Positions 1 through 5,827 are shown, counted from the first letter of the stretch. The stretch is 6,431 bases of DNA from Chloroflexota bacterium (GCA_018830745.1 JAHJRU010000133.1:1-6431), one strand, 5' to 3'. The notes: generated from the letters alone by a model not told the origin. Numbers and translations are program-made.

Positions 1-111
1 AAGATGCCATATCGAGTCTTGCTATCAATGGCGAAGCGTACAATCTTCATCGGTTGCATTCAGTATAGTCTCATCACGCCCAGATTTCAAGGAGGTATTC
101 ACACAGAAAAG
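1..111. other. upstream edge, no confident gene
   Basis: No gene can be assigned here. One + frame (3-68) reads DAISSLAINGEAYNLHRLHSV and stops at TAG 66-68; it could be the last residues of an upstream gene, but I cannot place it in a family. A second + frame is open from base 1 to TGA 169-171 but has no coding-like third-position pattern. A perfect Shine-Dalgarno-like AAGGAGGT lies at 89-96 without a start codon at normal distance. Confidence 0.3.
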
Positions 112-140
112 TTGCTTCCTGAAAACTTCCACTCTATAAT
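112..140 (+). promoter_or_regulatory. sigma70-like promoter of the etf/fix operon
   Basis: A perfect -10 box TATAAT (135-140) lies 17 nt downstream of a partial -35 box TTGCTT (112-117). Transcription would start near 147, leaving a leader of about 20 nt that still contains AAAGGA (149-154) ahead of the etfB start at 168. The -35 matches consensus at only three positions, so an activator or a weak basal level is possible. This placement makes etfB the first gene of the operon. Confidence 0.5.
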
Positions 141-167
141 GTTCTGGCAAAGGACGAAGAGCCAGCA

Positions 168-1007
168 ATGAATATTGTCTGTTGTATCAAGCAGGTGCCG
201 GACACGGCTCAGGTGAAGATAGACCCGGATACCAATACGTTAATTCGCTCCGGGGTAGAATCAATCTGCAATCCCTATGACCTGGTAGCCGTGGAGATGG
301 CGGTACGGCTAGCTGAGAGGTATAGTGGCAAGGTAACGGTTATCTCCATGGGGCCACCCCAGACGGAATCCGCCCTGCGGGAATGCCTGGCACTGGGGGC
401 AGATAAAGCCATCCTGCTGTCAGATAGAGCCTTCGCCGGGGCTGACACACTGGCTACCAGCTATACTCTGGCGCAAGCCATATCACGGATTGCCACGGAC
501 GAGACGGTAGACCTGGTTGTCTGTGGAAAACAAGCCATTGACGGGGATACGGCGCAGACCGGTCCAGGGACTGCCACCCGGTTGGGCTACCACCAGTTTA
601 CCTATGTTTCAGAAGTTATTGGCGTAGACCTCGAAAAGAACACTATAACCGTCCGCCGGGAAGTTGAAAACGGCAGTGAAATAATCGAGGGCACCCTGCC
701 GGCACTGCTGACGGTGGAACTGGAAGCCGCCAGCCCCGGGTATGCCTCGCTGCCCGAGCTGGTGCGGTCGCTAATCCAGGAAGTGCCGACATGGGGAGCG
801 GATGATATAAAGGGTTCGCCAGAGAGTTTGGGGTTGAAGGGGTCACCCACCTGGGTAAAGGAAATCTTTGCCCCGCCGGCACGGACAGGCGGGCTGCTAT
901 TCGACAGTGCCGAAAACAAAGACCAGGCTATAGCCGACTTCCTTGACGTTTTCTTCGAAAAGGAGCATGAGATACTGGACGAATTATGGAGCGTTGACAA
1001 AGGATAG
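168..1007 (+). CDS. etfB: electron transfer flavoprotein subunit beta (FixA/EtfB)
   Basis: This is the beta subunit of an electron transfer flavoprotein, 279 residues, normal for the FixA-like branch. The N-terminus MNIVCCIKQVPDT is the classic EtfB opening. Conserved stretches include the RECLALGADKAILLSD region (71-86) and the nucleotide-binding motif GKQAIDGDTAQTGP (120-133). Canonical ETFs have a NQTGQ-type sequence at that place; the DGDTAQTGP form is the one I associate with electron-bifurcating ETFs, where EtfB binds a second FAD instead of AMP. The C-terminal FAPPARTGG (235-243) is the family's tail segment that wraps onto EtfA. The ATG at 168 has AAAGGA (149-154) at a rather long 13-nt spacing; GAAGAG at 156-161 is an alternative. 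etfA follows after 2 nt. The protein is cytosolic and should act as a heterodimer with the next gene product. Confidence 0.95.
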   Translation: MNIVCCIKQVPDTAQVKIDPDTNTLIRSGVESICNPYDLVAVEMAVRLAERYSGKVTVISMGPPQTESALRECLALGADKAILLSDRAFAGADTLATSYTLAQAISRIATDETVDLVVCGKQAIDGDTAQTGPGTATRLGYHQFTYVSEVIGVDLEKNTITVRREVENGSEIIEGTLPALLTVELEAASPGYASLPELVRSLIQEVPTWGADDIKGSPESLGLKGSPTWVKEIFAPPARTGGLLFDSAENKDQAIADFLDVFFEKEHEILDELWSVDKG

Positions 1008-1009
1008 CC

Positions 1010-2266
1010 ATGCCCAAGAACAGCAAAGGTAAAGAAATCGCCGAAATAATACCCGATAAGTGTATCGGCTGCCAGCTATGCGTGGCTGAGTGCCCCGTCA
1101 ACGTCATAACAATGGAGGGTGCAGTAGCCAAAATAGATCCGGAACCCTGTATCGGGTGCGGTAAATGCTTTGATATCTGCCCCACGGCAGCGGTCATCTT
1201 TGAAAAGCCCAGGAAGAAAAAGGTGGCCGGCGCTGTGCCAAGGCCGAGCGCGCTGGATGAGTATCAGGGCGTGGCGGTGTTTATCGAGGCCCGGGATGGC
1301 CATGGTGCCGAAGTAGCCTGGGAGCTGGTAGGGAAAGCCAGGGAACTGGCGGAAAAGCTGGGCACCAGGGTACTGGGATTCCTGCCCGGAACGGGAGTGG
1401 AGTCGGTGGCGCAGGAGGCCATTTCATATGGGTGTGATATCGTCCATATGATTGATAACCCCATCCTGGGGTCATATCTGCCCCAAACATACGGAAAGGC
1501 TCTGGTTCAGCTATGCCGGCAGGCTAAGCCGGAAATACTGCTGCTGGGGGCGACCCCTCTGGGCAGGGACCTGGCCAGCGTGGTGGCTACGCAGCTGGAA
1601 ACCGGACTAACCGCCGATTGCACCGGCCTGGATATAGACCTCCAGGAACGGCTGTTGCTCATGACCCGCCCCACTTTTGGCGGTAATATCATGGCCACCA
1701 TTTTCTGCCGTAACCACCGCCCCCAGATGAGCACGGTGAGGCCCAAAGTAATGAAACTGCCTCAGAAGGATTCCAGCCGTCAGGGCGAGATACACCGACT
1801 TGAATTCGAGGCTCCAGATGGGACACTGCCACGGATTATCGATTTCATACCCAAAGCCGCTGATGTCGGCGGCGAGGATATTAACCAGGCACCGGTCCTG
1901 GTGGTAGTAGGCAAAGGCGCCTGTGACAGCCAGCACCTGCCGATGCTGGAGCAACTGGCCCAACTGATGGGAGGGACCATAGCCTGCTCCCGGCCAGTGG
2001 TGGAAAGCGGGCTTCTCCCGTATGTCAGGCAGGTAGGGCAGACCGGCAAAACAGTAGCTCCTAAAATATATATCGGGGTAGGGGTATCAGGAGCAGTCCA
2101 GCACCTGGTTGGCATGCAGGGCACGGAAAAGATAATTGCCATCAATTCCGACCGCCACGCCCCAATGGTCCAAATTGCCGATTATGCTATCATCGGTGAC
2201 TATGCGGAGATAGTGCCGGAGATAATCCAGGGCATTGAAGCCCGGGTGAAAGGGAGCAAGCCGTGA
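1010..2266 (+). CDS. etfA: electron transfer flavoprotein subunit alpha with N-terminal 2x[4Fe-4S] ferredoxin domain (FixB/EtfA)
   Basis: This is the alpha subunit of the ETF, 418 residues, about 80-90 longer than plain EtfA because of an N-terminal bacterial ferredoxin domain. Two CxxCxxCxxxCP motifs, C18/C21/C24/C28 and C47/C50/C53/C57, should bind two [4Fe-4S] clusters. The ETF alpha domain begins near residue 85. It shows ATPLGRDLAS (181-190), RPTFGGNIMAT (220-230) and the C-terminal FAD-binding half: SRPVVESG (327-334), RQVGQTGKTV (340-349), IYIGVGVSGAVQH (353-365, close to the EtfA signature) and AINSD (377-381). Ferredoxin-fused EtfA is known from CarE of caffeyl-CoA reductase and from LctC of the Acetobacterium lactate dehydrogenase, both bifurcating or confurcating complexes. 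AAAGGA at 999-1004 places the ATG at 1010. The stop TGA overlaps the GTG start of fixC, which suggests translational coupling. Confidence 0.95.
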   Translation: MPKNSKGKEIAEIIPDKCIGCQLCVAECPVNVITMEGAVAKIDPEPCIGCGKCFDICPTAAVIFEKPRKKKVAGAVPRPSALDEYQGVAVFIEARDGHGAEVAWELVGKARELAEKLGTRVLGFLPGTGVESVAQEAISYGCDIVHMIDNPILGSYLPQTYGKALVQLCRQAKPEILLLGATPLGRDLASVVATQLETGLTADCTGLDIDLQERLLLMTRPTFGGNIMATIFCRNHRPQMSTVRPKVMKLPQKDSSRQGEIHRLEFEAPDGTLPRIIDFIPKAADVGGEDINQAPVLVVVGKGACDSQHLPMLEQLAQLMGGTIACSRPVVESGLLPYVRQVGQTGKTVAPKIYIGVGVSGAVQHLVGMQGTEKIIAINSDRHAPMVQIADYAIIGDYAEIVPEIIQGIEARVKGSKP

Positions 2267-3567
2267 AAGAAGCCTTTGACGTAGCCATAGTCGGGGCTGG
2301 CCCTGCGGGTATCTCAGCCGCTTGCGTTCTGGCTGATGCCGGCATTAAGACCATTGTATTGGAGCGGGGTGAATATCCGGGAGCCAAGAACGTTTCCGGA
2401 GGGGTGCTATATGGCCACGACCTGGCCCGGATAATTCCGGACTACGTCGAGCGCAATTGCCCCATAGAGAGGAATATAGTTGAATCCCGCATATGGTATC
2501 TATCCCGGGATGCCGGCTACAGTTTAGGCTACCGCGACAGCATATTTGCCACCGACCGAAAGCATAATGCTTTTACCGTGAGCCGGGCTAAATTCGACCG
2601 GTGGTACGCCGAGCAGGCACGTCAGAAAGGCGCCCTGGTAGTCCCGGGCACGGTGGTGGTCGACCTGCTGCGGAGTGAAAGAGGTGACGTAACCGGCGTG
2701 CTTACCGGAAGGGAGGATGGAGAGGTCCGGGCAAAGGTTACCCTGCTGGCCGATGGCATAAACTCGCCACTGGCGGCTCTTACCGGCTTCCGCTCCGAAC
2801 CCAAACCGGAAGAGGTGGCTTTAGCCGTCAAAGAAGTCATCGAACTCCCCGCCGAGGTCATTGAACAGCGGTTCGGCGTCTCCAGCGGAGACGGGGTTAC
2901 CACCGAGGTGCTGGGAGCTATCGCTGGCGGCATGGACTCGGTGGGCATTATTTATACCAACCGCAGTTCTATTTCCCTGGGACTGGGAGCCAATCTGGCT
3001 GATTTTGCTGATTATAAGCTTAAACCGTATGAGCTGCTGGAAGCCTTCAAGGAACACCCCATGGTAGCCCCACTTATTGCCGATGGCAGACCCCTGGAAT
3101 ACGTGGCTCACTGGTTGACCGAAGGGGGTTATGACGCTATTCCCGAACTCTACGGCGATGGATACCTCATTGCCGGCGACTCGGCCATGCTATTTAACGG
3201 TCTGCACCGGGAGGGCAATAATCTGGCTATGGCATCAGGTAAGATGGCGGCTGAAACCATCATCGAAGCTCTCAGTCGAAATGATGTGTCCAGGACAGGC
3301 TTAGCAGGTTACGGCAAGAAGCTGGCGGATTCGTATATCCTCAAGGACCTGAAGAAATACCGTAAGCTGGGCGGCTTTTTCTATCACCACAAGGAGCTTT
3401 TCGACCAGCTGCCTCGTCTGGCAACCTCGGCTGGCCGGGAGATGATTACCGTGAACGGTGTCAGCAAGAAAGAAAAGCAGAAGATAATATCCAGGAACTT
3501 TCGGCGGGGAATGCCTGTCTTAAAATTGCTTCGCCTCCTGTGGCAGGGGTGGAGGGCAGTAAAATGA
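2263..3567 (+). CDS. fixC: FixC-like FAD-dependent ETF:quinone oxidoreductase
   Basis: This flavoprotein of 434 residues belongs to the FixC/ETF-QO family, which passes electrons from ETF towards the quinone pool. An N-terminal dinucleotide-binding fold has GAGPAG (11-16) and E34 at the end of the second strand. YPGAKNVSGGVLYG (38-51) is the typical FixC segment. An ADG turn (163-165) and the second FAD motif YLIAGDSAMLFNG (301-313), followed by LHREGNNLAMASGKMAAE, complete the FAD site. The C-terminus (about 418-434) is basic and amphipathic, with no true transmembrane helix, consistent with peripheral membrane attachment. The start is GTG at 2263, inside the stop of etfA (GTGA), preceded by AAAGGGAG (2249-2256). 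The stop overlaps the fixX start (ATGA). Unlike full-length mitochondrial ETF-QO, the ferredoxin domain is a separate gene, fixX. Confidence 0.93.
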   Translation: MKEAFDVAIVGAGPAGISAACVLADAGIKTIVLERGEYPGAKNVSGGVLYGHDLARIIPDYVERNCPIERNIVESRIWYLSRDAGYSLGYRDSIFATDRKHNAFTVSRAKFDRWYAEQARQKGALVVPGTVVVDLLRSERGDVTGVLTGREDGEVRAKVTLLADGINSPLAALTGFRSEPKPEEVALAVKEVIELPAEVIEQRFGVSSGDGVTTEVLGAIAGGMDSVGIIYTNRSSISLGLGANLADFADYKLKPYELLEAFKEHPMVAPLIADGRPLEYVAHWLTEGGYDAIPELYGDGYLIAGDSAMLFNGLHREGNNLAMASGKMAAETIIEALSRNDVSRTGLAGYGKKLADSYILKDLKKYRKLGGFFYHHKELFDQLPRLATSAGREMITVNGVSKKEKQKIISRNFRRGMPVLKLLRLLWQGWRAVK

Positions 3568-3845
3568 GCATGAAGATAGAGGATAAACTGTTTCTGGACC
3601 GGTTTAAGGTCGCCGATGAAAGCCATCTCCGGATAATCGATGGTGAAAAATGTATGGCGGAGTGTCCGGACCAGCCTTGCCTGTACCTCTGTCCGGCCAA
3701 TGTCTACCGGCGGGAGGGAGACCGCATCAGTGTCAACTACGAGGGTTGTCTGGAGTGCGGTTCCTGCCGCATCGGCTGTCCCCACTTGAATGTGGAGTGG
3801 CGTTTCCCCAGGGGCGGTTTCGGCATCAGCCATAAGTTCGGCTAA
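3564..3845 (+). CDS. fixX: FixX-like ferredoxin-like protein
   Basis: This small cytosolic iron-sulfur protein of 93 residues is the partner of FixC and corresponds to the C-terminal ferredoxin domain of ETF-QO. Eight cysteines are present: C30, C34, C39, C43 in the first half and C62/C65/C68/C72 as CLECGSCRIGCP. The end VEWRFPRGGFGISHKFG is the family's conserved tail. In FixX and ETF-QO one [4Fe-4S] cluster is expected; the extra cysteines are usual in FixX, but their ligand role is not visible from sequence. The ATG at 3564 overlaps the fixC stop and has GGAGGG (3551-3556) seven nucleotides upstream. An in-frame GTG at 3540 is disfavoured because it lies upstream of that ribosome site inside fixC. 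The protein probably relays electrons between FixC or ETF and quinone or another acceptor. Confidence 0.92.
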   Translation: MSMKIEDKLFLDRFKVADESHLRIIDGEKCMAECPDQPCLYLCPANVYRREGDRISVNYEGCLECGSCRIGCPHLNVEWRFPRGGFGISHKFG

Positions 3846-3865
3846 GCAACGTGGAGGCGATAACC

Positions 3866-4105
3866 ATGACAGCAGAAATACGTGAGATAGAAATCCACCG
3901 CATTCGCCCCAACCATCGGCTCGTTTGCCAGGAGAAAGACATCATCAGTCTATGTGAGGATATCAGATTGCGGGGAGTTCAGGAGCCTATCACCGTTGAA
4001 CTGGTCGAATGCTGGTTTCAAATCGTCGACGGAGAAAAGCGCTGGAGAGCCTGCCGCAAAATCGGTCTGAACTGCATCAAGACGGTAATCCTGGAATCCC
4101 CCTGA
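3866..4105 (+). CDS. solo ParB N-terminal (ParB/sulfiredoxin fold) domain protein
   Basis: This 79-residue protein consists almost entirely of a ParB N-terminal domain. The order of motifs follows ParB/Spo0J: an opening strand then IRPNHRL (13-19), a helix DIISLCEDIRLRG (25-37), VQEPITV (38-44, equivalent of the G-x-x-Q-P-I-x-V motif) and box II GEKRWRA (56-62, GERRxRA in ParB), then RKIGLNCIKTVIL. There is no helix-turn-helix and no dimerisation domain, so it is not a chromosome-partitioning ParB. ParB-fold domains bind CTP or ATP and include sulfiredoxin and free-serine kinase, so a nucleotide-dependent activity is possible but unproven. Five cysteines in 79 residues is notable. The start is ATG 3866 because GGAGG (3853-3857) sits 8 nt upstream; an upstream in-frame GTG at 3851 overlaps that site. 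It lies 20 nt after fixX and is probably cotranscribed. Confidence 0.8.
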   Translation: MTAEIREIEIHRIRPNHRLVCQEKDIISLCEDIRLRGVQEPITVELVECWFQIVDGEKRWRACRKIGLNCIKTVILESP

Positions 4106-4108
4106 CCG

Positions 4109-4876
4109 CTAACGCCCGATGGGACAGACGGAAATACACTTGAAGCACCCGTAGGTATAGCCAATAAACGATGTCTGATACAGGTCCCAGAAAAATGGGT
4201 CTTTAATCATCTTTATCTGCTCTTCCTTAGGTTTGTCCAGCATCTGCGTAAAGTATCGAATAACGGCACTGACACCCTTGGGTTGCACTGTAAGCAGGCA
4301 CTTTATGGTATCCGTCTTGCCTGCCTCTTCCAGCGCATTGGCCGGGCAAACCTCAACACAGAGTCGGCAGTCATCGCACAATTCCTCTTCAATTTTCGGG
4401 TCTGACTCAAAGGGCAGTTCGGACAGCACGGCGGCATAGAATACCCCCGTTCCCAGCTCCGGATGTATTACCAGGTTATGACGTCCAAAGGCACTCAGGC
4501 CAGCAGCCACCGCCGCGTGTCTCATGGATACATCTGCAACCATGCCCTTGGTCTCATAATCCATCGGTAACGGGAACGAAGGAGCCACCGGGGCAGCTTT
4601 AGTTCTGGTCTCCTTTTCCAGGAAACGCCCTAACCGGAAGGCGGTGCTCCAGCAAAGGTCCAGCACACCCAGACGGTTGACCGTTCCCACCCGGGGATTT
4701 TCACTGTCGAGGGCACCCTCAAGCTCCTTAAAGCCAAATACCACCATAGAGCGTACACCGGGTAATATCTGCCTGGGGTCGGGGGAGAGGGGGCTTTGAT
4801 AATCGTCAATCGAAGCGAAGCCAACTGTATCCACACCTAAACCCAGAGCAAAATCCCTGACTTTTTCTTTGTCCAT
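4109..4876 (-). CDS. QueG/reductive-dehalogenase-like two-[4Fe-4S] protein
   Basis: This cytosolic 255-residue iron-sulfur protein is related to epoxyqueuosine reductase QueG and the reductive-dehalogenase iron-sulfur region. The first half has the QueG-like segments SMVVFGFKE (43-51) and AVAAGLSAFGRHNLVIHPELG (122-142). The second half has a ferredoxin motif C167/C170/C173/C177-P, a lone C193, and a closing C244xxC247xxxC251-P. This gives ligands for two [4Fe-4S] clusters in the usual interleaved order. D115 lies where QueG carries its catalytic Asp, by eye only. It is shorter than QueG (usually well over 300 residues), lacks a C-terminal HEAT region, and has no Tat signal, so it is neither a typical QueG nor a respiratory RdhA. 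Whether it binds cobalamin cannot be seen. The start ATG (4874-4876) follows GAGG (4884-4887, minus strand). It converges on the ParB-like gene with a 3-nt gap. Confidence 0.75.
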   Translation of the reverse strand: MDKEKVRDFALGLGVDTVGFASIDDYQSPLSPDPRQILPGVRSMVVFGFKELEGALDSENPRVGTVNRLGVLDLCWSTAFRLGRFLEKETRTKAAPVAPSFPLPMDYETKGMVADVSMRHAAVAAGLSAFGRHNLVIHPELGTGVFYAAVLSELPFESDPKIEEELCDDCRLCVEVCPANALEEAGKTDTIKCLLTVQPKGVSAVIRYFTQMLDKPKEEQIKMIKDPFFWDLYQTSFIGYTYGCFKCISVCPIGR

Positions 4877-4905
4877 TTTATCGCCTCATTCATGGTCTTG
4901 ATTTC

Positions 4906-4935
4906 ACCATAGCAAAAACAATGATATAAAAGCAA
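4906..4935 (-). promoter_or_regulatory. possible promoter of the QueG-like gene
   Basis: On the minus strand TTGCTT (4930-4935 on +) and TATGGT (4906-4911) are separated by 18 nt, about 30 nt upstream of the start at 4876. Both boxes are partial matches. The -35 hexamer is identical to that proposed for the etf operon. Confidence 0.3.
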
Positions 4936-5062
4936 ACTGGTTCATGAGGCTGAAATCGAATTAATGACCAAGCGATTACGTCCGGTGGAACCCGTCTTTA
5001 CATTGTAGACTAGCCAGATATTTCATCGCTGGTCTGGGGTAATATGTACTATAACCGCATCT
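4936..5062. other. intergenic, nothing firmly assigned
   Basis: This stretch lies between the QueG-like promoter region and the end of the zinc-ribbon gene. A stem of 7 pairs (5008-5014 with 5028-5034, one G-T wobble, 13-nt loop) is visible, but no T run follows on either strand, so it is not a clear intrinsic terminator. No convincing small gene or RNA is seen. Confidence 0.35.
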
Positions 5063-5257
5063 TTAGATGGTGGCGCTAACCAAAGCTTTTTTCTCGGCCC
5101 GCTTGAGGCTGTTCTTATGGGCTTTTTCATCTACGTCAACAATTTCTTGCCGGATGCGGTCATAGCCGCACTGGAGGCAGGTATCATACCAAACATGCTG
5201 TGCCCAGTCAGGAAACAGGTCACCTCCACATCGTGGACAGGACTTCAAGTTCCACAT
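5063..5257 (-). CDS. small zinc-ribbon protein
   Basis: This protein has 64 residues. The N-terminal half is a zinc ribbon: CPRC (7-10), 16 residues containing GGDLFPDWAQHVWYDT, then CLQCGY (27-32). The C-terminal half is charged and helical (EKAHKNSLKRAEKK). Similar small proteins opening MWNLKSCPRCGGD are, from memory, frequent in Dehalococcoidia-type genomes and have no known function; they could bind nucleic acid or protein. The start is ATG at 5255-5257 because GGGAGGTG (5263-5270, minus strand) lies at ideal distance. A longer frame reaching 5371 would start at a TTG that is part of the proposed -35 box, and its extra 38 residues are low in complexity. It is divergent from the MerR-type gene. 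Confidence 0.75.
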   Translation of the reverse strand: MWNLKSCPRCGGDLFPDWAQHVWYDTCLQCGYDRIRQEIVDVDEKAHKNSLKRAEKKALVSATI

Positions 5258-5341
5258 TATCGCACCTCCCTGGTTGCAGTTATATAAAGGTTTTCTCCCC
5301 TTAATTCTGGTGTTAAATAAGTTCTTAGTATTACTGACCAT

Positions 5342-5371
5342 ATTGTTACCATAGTTAACACTATTTGTCAA
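5342..5371 (-). promoter_or_regulatory. promoter with operator-like repeat for the zinc-ribbon gene
   Basis: A perfect -35 TTGACA (5366-5371, minus strand) is followed after 17-18 nt by TAACAA/AACAAT (5342-5348), a poor -10. The spacer holds an inverted repeat ATAGT-TAAC-ACTAT (5351-5364 on +), the position where MerR-family regulators normally bind. Two copies of ACCATA (5337-5342 and 5348-5353 on +) are offset by 11 bp. A good -35 with a poor -10 and a spacer palindrome suggests regulated expression; the neighbouring MerR-type protein is the obvious candidate. Confidence 0.45.
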
Positions 5372-5442
5372 GTATTTGGACTATACTAATTATAAAATAT
5401 GTTGATAAAAAGCATTTATGATGGTTATTTTTATACAGTGCA
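5372..5442. promoter_or_regulatory. AT-rich core between divergent promoters
   Basis: This 71-bp stretch, by eye about 80% A+T, separates the two outward-facing -35 elements. No gene is seen in it. It includes TATAAAATATG and TTATTTTTATA runs that could favour bending, duplex opening or nucleoid-protein binding. Its AT content is far above that of the flanking genes. Confidence 0.5.
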
Positions 5443-5471
5443 TTGACAAATAGAGCTACCAACGCTATTAT
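5443..5471 (+). promoter_or_regulatory. strong sigma70 promoter of the MerR-type gene
   Basis: A perfect -35 TTGACA (5443-5448), a 17-nt spacer and TATTAT (5466-5471, five of six matches) give a near-consensus promoter. The start would be near 5478, leaving a leader of about 60 nt. AATAG directly after the -35 and CTATT at the -10 form a 5-bp inverted repeat across the spacer, and AACGCT (5461-5466) is mirrored by AGCGTT (5502-5507). Either could serve autoregulation. Confidence 0.75.
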
Positions 5472-5536
5472 ATTATGTGAGGGGCATGTCCGTCCTGACT
5501 CAGCGTTCTTGTTTAAAGTGAAAGGGGTATTCCTGC

Positions 5537-5827
5537 ATGGCCAAATCACTCAGAGAAACACGTGAGCTATCTGATGTTAATAAGGGGGAGGAGATTGGTA
5601 AATACACTATGTCGGTGGCGGTAATGCTGACCAATGTAGAAGCCTATCGAATCAGGAGGTTTGAAAAAGCCGGGCTGCTTAGACCTCACAGGTCCAGGGC
5701 AGGGCAGAGGCGATATTCAGATACGGAGATTGGTCTTATCAAGGGCATAGCCAAACTGGAGGAAGAAGGCATAAACCTGCAGGGGGTGAAAGCCATTATG
5801 GCAATGAGGAAGGGTGAGAGGAAGTAA
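5537..5827 (+). CDS. MerR-family (HspR-like) DNA-binding regulator
   Basis: This small transcription regulator of 96 residues has a MerR-type winged helix-turn-helix. After a 22-residue polar lead come YTMSVAVMLTNVEAYRIRRFEKAGLLRPHR (23-52, the helix-turn-helix with the recognition helix), the wing SRAGQRRYSDTEI (53-65) and helices ending LEEEGINLQGVKAIM (74-88). The EEGINLxGVKxI pattern is typical of HspR-like repressors. No effector-binding domain and no metal-binding cysteines follow, so it cannot be a metal or drug sensor of the classical MerR type. No chaperone gene adjoins it, so a heat-shock role is unsupported. AAAGGGG (5521-5527) lies 9 nt before the ATG. It probably controls the divergent promoter region just upstream. 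Confidence 0.82.
   Translation: MAKSLRETRELSDVNKGEEIGKYTMSVAVMLTNVEAYRIRRFEKAGLLRPHRSRAGQRRYSDTEIGLIKGIAKLEEEGINLQGVKAIMAMRKGERK

Noticed and set aside
1..171. Plus-strand frame open from the window edge to TGA at 169-171, overlapping the etfB start as ATGA
   Set aside because: It has no family resemblance, no coding-like third-position bias, and runs through the proposed promoter. It stays possible as the tail of an upstream gene but is not supported.
3540..3563. Longer fixX start at GTG 3540
   Set aside because: The ribosome site GGAGGG (3551-3556) lies downstream of it and fits the ATG at 3564, which also overlaps the fixC stop in the usual way.
602..3833. Many long minus-strand frames opposite the etf/fix genes
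   Set aside because: They mirror high-confidence genes and show no domain motifs; their length follows from codon use on the plus strand.
3851..3865. Longer ParB-like start at GTG 3851
   Set aside because: The GTG is immediately followed by the GGAGG (3853-3857) that serves the ATG at 3866.
3866..4105. Reading the solo ParB-fold protein as sulfiredoxin
   Set aside because: Sulfiredoxin needs its GCHR-type catalytic cysteine at the box II position; here that position reads GEKRWRA with no cysteine.
4964..5008. Tiny ORF MTKRLRPVEPVFTL, faintly like the VEPVF region of some DDE transposases
   Set aside because: It has 14 codons, no ribosome site and no other transposase remains around it; chance resemblance is likelier.
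5058..5069. CATCT-TT-AGATG at the end of the zinc-ribbon gene as a terminator
   Set aside because: The loop is only 2 nt, the stem is weak and there is no T run.
5258..5371. N-terminal extension of the zinc-ribbon protein to a TTG at 5371
   Set aside because: The extension would translate the promoter and operator-like region, begins in the -35 box, and ignores the strong ribosome site at 5263-5270.
5361..5549. Minus-strand frame across the divergent region
   Set aside because: It overlaps the MerR-type start and both promoters, and is AT-rich without family signals.
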